Positions 60,122-64,000 of a DNA stretch of 64,000 nt are shown piece after piece. The DNA comes from Actinomadura terrae (lineage in GTDB: Bacteria; Actinomycetota; Actinomycetes; Streptosporangiales; Streptosporangiaceae), in NCBI RefSeq assembly GCF_022751215.1, contig NZ_JAICDG010000003.1, positions 868,001 through 932,000 on the forward strand, read 5' to 3'. Below the pieces are notes generated by a model. The model did not search any database. It saw nothing but the letters and a program-made list of their open reading frames with translations, and was not told where the DNA came from. Positions within the stretch are counted from its first letter, which is position 1; every line of letters begins with the position of its first letter. Both the position numbers and the translations under genes were made by a program.

Positions 60122-61611
60122 TGACCGGACACCTGTACGGGGTCGGGCTCGGCCCCGGCGACCCCGAGCTGATCACCTTGAAGGCGGCGCGGCTGATCGG
60201 CGCCGCGGACGTGGTCGCCTACCACTCGGCGCGGCACGGGCGCAGCATCGCCCGGTCCATCGCGCAAGGCCACCTGCGGGAGGGCCAGATCGAGGAGCCG
60301 CTGGTCTACCCGGTCACCACCGAGGCGACCGGCGACTACCGGGGGGTGCTGGAGGAGTTCTACGAGCGGTGCGCGGAGCGGCTCGCCGGGCACCTGGACG
60401 CCGGGCGCGACGTCGTGGTGCTCTGCGAGGGCGACCCGTTCTTCTACGGCTCCTACATGCACCTGCACAAGCGCCTCGACGGCCGCTACCCGACGACGGT
60501 GGTCCCGGGCGTGACGTCGGTGAGCGGCGCGTCCGCCGAGCTGGGGCGGCCGCTCGTCGAGCGCGACGAGGTGCTGACCGTCCTGCCGGGGACGCTGCCG
60601 CCGGACGCGCTGGCCGAGCGGCTCGCCGCGACCGACTCCGCCGCGATCCTCAAGCTCGGCCGGACGTTCGGCAACGTCCGGCAGGCCCTCGACCAGGCCG
60701 GACGCCTGGACGACGCCTGGTATGTGGAACGCGCCACGACCGAGGATCAGCGCGCGCTGCCGCTCGCGGACGTGGACCCCGGCACCGTCCCGTACTTCTC
60801 CGTCGCGGTGCTGCCGAGCCGCGTTCACGAGCAGACGCGCCGCAGCCTGCCCGAACGCGCCGCGCCGCGGACCGGCGAGGTCGTGGTCGTCGGGCTCGGC
60901 CCGGCGGGGCGCGCGTGGCTGACGCCCGAGGCGCAGGACGCCCTCGCCGCCGCCGACGACCTGGTCGGCTACGCCCCCTACCTGGCCCGCGTGCCCGCCA
61001 ACCCCCGGCAGACCCGGCACGCCTCCGACAACCGGGTGGAGGCCGAGCGCGCCGAGTTCGCGCTGGCGCTGGCCGAGCGCGGGCGGCGGGTCGCGGTCGT
61101 CTCGTCCGGCGATCCTGGCGTGTTCGCGATGGCCGCCGCCGTGCTGGAGGTGGCGGCGGGGGAGCGGTGGCGGGACGTCCCGGTGCGGGTGCTGCCCGGC
61201 CTGACCGCCGCGAACGCGGTCGCGTCCCGGGTCGGCGCGCCGCTCGGGCACGACTACTGCGTGCTGTCGCTGTCGGACCGGCTCAAACCGTGGGACGTCA
61301 TCGAGGCGCGGCTGTCGGCCGCCGCCGCGGCCGACCTCGTCATCGCGATCTACAACCCCGCCTCGCGGACCCGCACCGCGCAGATGGCCAAGGCCCGCGA
61401 CGTCCTGCTGGCGCACCGCTCCCCGGACACCCCCGTCGTCATCGGACGCGACGTCGGCGGCCCCGAGGAGAGCGTCCGGGTGATCCGCCTCGAAGACCTG
61501 GACGCGGACGGCGTCGACATGCGCTGCCTGCTGCTCGTCGGCTCATCCAGGACGCGATGGACCGAGCGCGGGGACGGCCCCGCCGTCTACACCCCGCGCC
61601 GCTACCCCTGA
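60121..61611 (+). CDS. cobIJ: CobI-CobJ fusion (precorrin-2 C20- and precorrin-3B C17-methyltransferase)
   Basis: 496 residues, two SAM-binding corrin methyltransferase domains. CobI (about 1-245): YGVGLGPGDPELITLKA, CEGDPFFYGSYMHLHKRL. CobJ (about 255-496): VVVGLGPAGRAWLTPEA, SSGDPGVFAMAAAVLE, VLPGLTAANAVASRVGAPLG and IYNPASRTRTAQ. The CobIJ fusion is common in actinomycetes. The end overlaps the convergent cobK by ten bases. Confidence 0.93.
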   Translation: MTGHLYGVGLGPGDPELITLKAARLIGAADVVAYHSARHGRSIARSIAQGHLREGQIEEPLVYPVTTEATGDYRGVLEEFYERCAERLAGHLDAGRDVVVLCEGDPFFYGSYMHLHKRLDGRYPTTVVPGVTSVSGASAELGRPLVERDEVLTVLPGTLPPDALAERLAATDSAAILKLGRTFGNVRQALDQAGRLDDAWYVERATTEDQRALPLADVDPGTVPYFSVAVLPSRVHEQTRRSLPERAAPRTGEVVVVGLGPAGRAWLTPEAQDALAAADDLVGYAPYLARVPANPRQTRHASDNRVEAERAEFALALAERGRRVAVVSSGDPGVFAMAAAVLEVAAGERWRDVPVRVLPGLTAANAVASRVGAPLGHDYCVLSLSDRLKPWDVIEARLSAAAAADLVIAIYNPASRTRTAQMAKARDVLLAHRSPDTPVVIGRDVGGPEESVRVIRLEDLDADGVDMRCLLLVGSSRTRWTERGDGPAVYTPRRYP

Positions 61612-62339
61612 GCGGACAGCCAGTCCACCGCCTCGTCGACCGACCCGGCGACGGGCACGCCCTCGGGCGCGGGCGGCCGGTCGACCATCACGACCGGCAG
61701 CCCGAGCGTCCGCGCCGCGGTGAGCTTCGCCGCCGTCATCGCGCCGCCGCTGTCCTTGGTGACGAGCGTGTCGACGGCGTGGCCGCGCATCAGCTCCAGC
61801 TCGTCGTCCACGCTGAACGGTCCCCGGGCGAGGACGGCCTCCATGCGCGGCGGCACCGGCGGCTCCGGCGGGTCCACCGAGCGCACGAGGAACCAGCGGC
61901 GCGCGTCCCCGGCGAACGCGGCGAGGTTCTTGCGGCCGGTCGTCAGGAACACCCGCTCGCCGGGCAGGTTCGCGGCGGCGGCCCGCAGCGACGGGACGCG
62001 TCGCCAGTCGTCGCCCTCCCGCGCCGTCCAGCCGGGGCGACGCAGCACCAGCAGCGGCACGCCGGTGCGCTCGGCCGCCACCACGGCGGACGCGGTCATC
62101 AGCGCCGCGAACGGATGCGTCGCGTCGATCACCGCGTCGACGCGTTCGGCGCGCAGCCAGGCGGTGAGCCCGTCCGGCCCACCGAAACCCCCGACGCGAA
62201 CGCGTCCCGGCGGCGGCTCGGGCGCGGCGGTGCGCCCCGCCAATGAACTGATCACCTCGCAGGACGGATCGGCCGCCAGCCTCCCGGCTAGCGCGCGGGC
62301 CTCACCGGTCCCGGCGAGCAGCAGTACACGCATGGTCAC
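61602..62339 (-). CDS. cobK: Precorrin-6A reductase CobK
   Basis: About 245 residues. MRVLLLAGTGEARALAGRLA is the Rossmann start, DAVIDATHPFAALMTASAVV, then VFLTTGRKNLAAF, and LVTKDSGGAMTAAKL: all CobK/CbiJ blocks. NADPH-dependent. Start GTG 62339 is chosen because a -10-like TACCAT lies six bases upstream and there is no ribosome-binding site; ATG 62333 would be the alternative. Confidence 0.9.
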   Translation of the reverse strand: MTMRVLLLAGTGEARALAGRLAADPSCEVISSLAGRTAAPEPPPGRVRVGGFGGPDGLTAWLRAERVDAVIDATHPFAALMTASAVVAAERTGVPLLVLRRPGWTAREGDDWRRVPSLRAAAANLPGERVFLTTGRKNLAAFAGDARRWFLVRSVDPPEPPVPPRMEAVLARGPFSVDDELELMRGHAVDTLVTKDSGGAMTAAKLTAARTLGLPVVMVDRPPAPEGVPVAGSVDEAVDWLSAQG

Positions 62340-62345
62340 GTGAGC

Positions 62346-62351
62346 ATGGTA
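62346..62351 (-). promoter_or_regulatory. Possible -10 of leaderless cobK transcript
   Basis: TACCAT on the minus strand ends six bases before GTG 62339, the spacing for a transcript that begins at the start codon. The same spacing is seen at 32328-32340. Confidence 0.35.
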
Positions 62352-62446
62352 AATCCGCGAGCCCCCCAGAACCGGCAGTGCCACGTCCCGCCCGAACCCC
62401 CACACGCGCGCAACGCCTGCTCCCAAGCCCGCACACGCCGTGCCGC

Positions 62447-63619
62447 TCACCGGCGAGTCACTGTCCACTGGGTTACCGGCATCAGGGGGCGCCAGGCCGT
62501 GAAGCCGCCGACCGGTGCGGCTCGGCTGATCGCGATTCTGGTCAGGTCGCCGCCGAGGCGTTCGCGGGCCTGTACGACGAGCTGTTCCGACTCCAGCGTG
62601 ACGGCGTTCACCACCAGGCGGCCGCCCGGACGGAGCGCGTCCCAGCACGTGTCGAGGACGCCGGGTACGGTGACGCCGCCGCCGACGAAGACCGCGTCCG
62701 GGGCGTCCAGGCCCGCCAGGGCGTCCGGCGCCGCGCCGGTCACCACGTGGATGCCCGGGACGCCCAGAGATGCGGCGTTCTTCCCGATGCGCGCTGCGCG
62801 TTCCGCGTCCCGTTCGATCGCTACGGCGCGGCACGAGCGGTGCGCGCGGGCCCACTCGACGGCGATGCTGCCCGCGCCCGCCCCCACGTCCCACAGCAGC
62901 TCGCCGGGCACGGGACCGAGCCGGGCGAGGGTGATCGCGCGGACCTCCCGCTTCGTGAGCTGCCCGTCGTGCTCGTAGGCGTCGTCGGGCAGGCCGGGCA
63001 CGGCGGGCCTGCCCGCGCCGTGGCAGTGGACGGCGACGATGTTGAGCGGGTCCGGGTCGGCGTGGAGGGGGCCGACGCGCTCGTCCGGGGCGCCGAGCCG
63101 TTCCAGCAGCGTCAGTTCGCTGCCGCCGAAACCGCGCTCGCGCAGCAGCGCCGCGACCTCGCCGGGCGTCGCCGCGCCCGCCGACAGCACGAGGACGCGC
63201 CGTCCCTCAGCCAGCGCCGCGCCCAGCGCGGCGAGCGGGCGGCCCACGGCGCTGACCACTTCGGTGTCCTCGACCGGCCAGCCGAGCCGCGCGCAGGCCA
63301 GCGACACCGACGAGGGGTGCGGCAGCACCCGCACCGGGCCCAGGAGCCGCACCAGCGCCGACCCGACGCCGTAGAACATGGGGTCTCCGCTCGCGGCGAC
63401 CGCGACCCGGCGGTCCCGGTGCTCGGCGAACAGGCCGGGCAGCGCGGGCATCATCGGCGACGGCCACGCGACGCGCTCGGCGCGGACGTCCTCCGGCAGG
63501 AGGTCCAGTTGGCGCGTGCTTCCCATGACGACCTCGGCGGCGCGGAACGCCTCGCGCGCGGTGCCGGACAGGCCGTCCCAGCCGTCCGCGCCGATCCCGA
63601 CCACGGTGACGTCAGACAT
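62447..63619 (-). CDS. cobL: Precorrin-6Y C5,15-methyltransferase (decarboxylating) CobL
   Basis: 390 residues, CbiE-CbiT fusion. CbiE half (about 1-200): VTVVGIGADGWDGLS, VAVAASGDPMFYGVGSALVR. CbiT half: LTKREVRAITLARLGPVPGE, WDVGAGAGSIAVEWARAH (SAM-binding) and VFVGGGVTVPGVLD. Adds two methyl groups and decarboxylates. Its ATG lies inside the end of the upstream PPOX-family gene (8-base overlap). Confidence 0.93.
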   Translation of the reverse strand: MSDVTVVGIGADGWDGLSGTAREAFRAAEVVMGSTRQLDLLPEDVRAERVAWPSPMMPALPGLFAEHRDRRVAVAASGDPMFYGVGSALVRLLGPVRVLPHPSSVSLACARLGWPVEDTEVVSAVGRPLAALGAALAEGRRVLVLSAGAATPGEVAALLRERGFGGSELTLLERLGAPDERVGPLHADPDPLNIVAVHCHGAGRPAVPGLPDDAYEHDGQLTKREVRAITLARLGPVPGELLWDVGAGAGSIAVEWARAHRSCRAVAIERDAERAARIGKNAASLGVPGIHVVTGAAPDALAGLDAPDAVFVGGGVTVPGVLDTCWDALRPGGRLVVNAVTLESEQLVVQARERLGGDLTRIAISRAAPVGGFTAWRPLMPVTQWTVTRR

Positions 63620-64000
63620 GGCCGAGGACGCGGTCGATCGTGATCTCGATGACGACGCGCTGCGGGTTCGCGCGCGGCGGCCGGTAGCGCTCGGTGTAGC
63701 GGCGCTCGGCGTCGGCCACCGACTCCGCGTCGGTCCGCAGGACGGCCCGCCCCTCGATCGTCGCCCAGCGCGCCCCGTCCACCTGGGTCACGGCCGCGGC
63801 GGCCCCGTCCGGGCCCGCCGCCGCGACGAGCCGCGCCTTCGCCGACGTCCCCGAGGTGATCACCCGGACGACCCCGGCGGCGGCGTCCAGCGTCGCCCCC
63901 ACCGGGACGGCGTGCGGCGTCCCGTCCGGGCGGACGGTGGCGAGCGTGCACACGTGCCGTTCCCGCCAGAACGCCAGGAGCCGCTCGTCGTCGGCCCTGA
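63612..64000 (-). CDS. Pyridoxamine-5'-phosphate-oxidase-like split-barrel protein, 5' end outside window
   Basis: The frame is open through the right edge (upstream codons read DDERLLAFWRERHVCTLATV), so the start is not visible. RHVCTLATVRPDGTPHAVPVG is the entry of the F420/FMN-dependent split-barrel family (Rv1155/TIGR03618-type); RWATIEGRAVL and ERYRPPRANPQRVVIEI are family blocks near the end. A flavin or F420-dependent reductase is likely; link to cobalamin is only position and the 8-base overlap with cobL. Confidence 0.8.
   Translation of the reverse strand, partial: RADDERLLAFWRERHVCTLATVRPDGTPHAVPVGATLDAAAGVVRVITSGTSAKARLVAAAGPDGAAAAVTQVDGARWATIEGRAVLRTDAESVADAERRYTERYRPPRANPQRVVIEITIDRVLGHV

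Noticed and set aside
1-64000. CRISPR arrays, intact insertion sequences, prophage genes
   Set aside because: No spaced direct repeats, no complete transposase with inverted ends and no phage structural or integrase genes were seen.

Overview
The window looks like chromosomal DNA of a high-GC (about 70 percent) filamentous actinomycete. Evidence includes GTG and TTG starts, ATGA/GTGA gene overlaps, leaderless-type promoters, a mycothiol-dependent enzyme family, a Rv2004c/Rv2005c-like pair, an F420/FMN split-barrel protein and an aerobic (Cob-type) cobalamin pathway. A Streptosporangiales/Thermomonosporaceae-type host is my inference; nothing seen fixes the genus.

Layout. 1-2.4 kb: a lower-GC pair, a serine-carboxypeptidase-like protein (cut by the window edge) behind a phosphatidylserine-decarboxylase-family enzyme. 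2.5-5.6 kb: MarR/MFS divergon with two operator palindromes, then a penicillin-binding-type serine hydrolase. 5.7-11.4 kb: a dormancy-type island with DevR/DosR-like boxes, a two-domain universal stress protein, an APH/P-loop kinase fusion, and two decayed genes (a phosphoketolase/DoxX chimera and a GNAT-acyl-CoA synthetase with several lesions). 11.4-15.1 kb: divergent alaS and tsaD homologues that look like second copies. 15.2-19.3 kb: lower-GC segment with Lrp/LysE, a B12-binding radical SAM protein and an 870-base gene-free stretch containing five tandem hairpins. 19.3-21.8 kb: DUF2000, SAM hydrolase, and a methyltransferase with a degenerate kinase-like N-terminus.

21.8-34.3 kb is a sulfur-acquisition island. 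One seven-gene, fully overlapping operon encodes an SsuABC-like transporter, a DszB-like desulfinase with all three catalytic residues, two FMNH2-dependent monooxygenases and a signal-less SsuA-like protein. A convergent second operon carries another SsuABC set plus an EamA exporter, and a sulfotransferase lies beyond. An AT-rich motif is shared by the promoters of the first operon and the sulfotransferase. 34.4-35.4 kb holds IS3-transposase and peptide-binding-protein remnants; 35.4-38.0 kb a CocE/NonD hydrolase and a Gly-Cys-Val tRNA array.

38-51.7 kb is a run of small regulator/effector modules: CHAP protein, USP/YceI, LysR/TDT transporter, a large LuxR-type ATPase regulator, M20 hydrolase, DinB, mycothiol enzyme/MerR, CE1758/CE1759-type flavin pair, ArsR/SRPBCC. 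51.7-64 kb is a cobalamin cluster: cobN behind a cobalamin riboswitch, then two tandem membrane propeller-like paralogues and a small cysteine-containing secreted protein, then cobG-cobH-cobIJ facing cobK, cobL and a partial PPOX-family gene.
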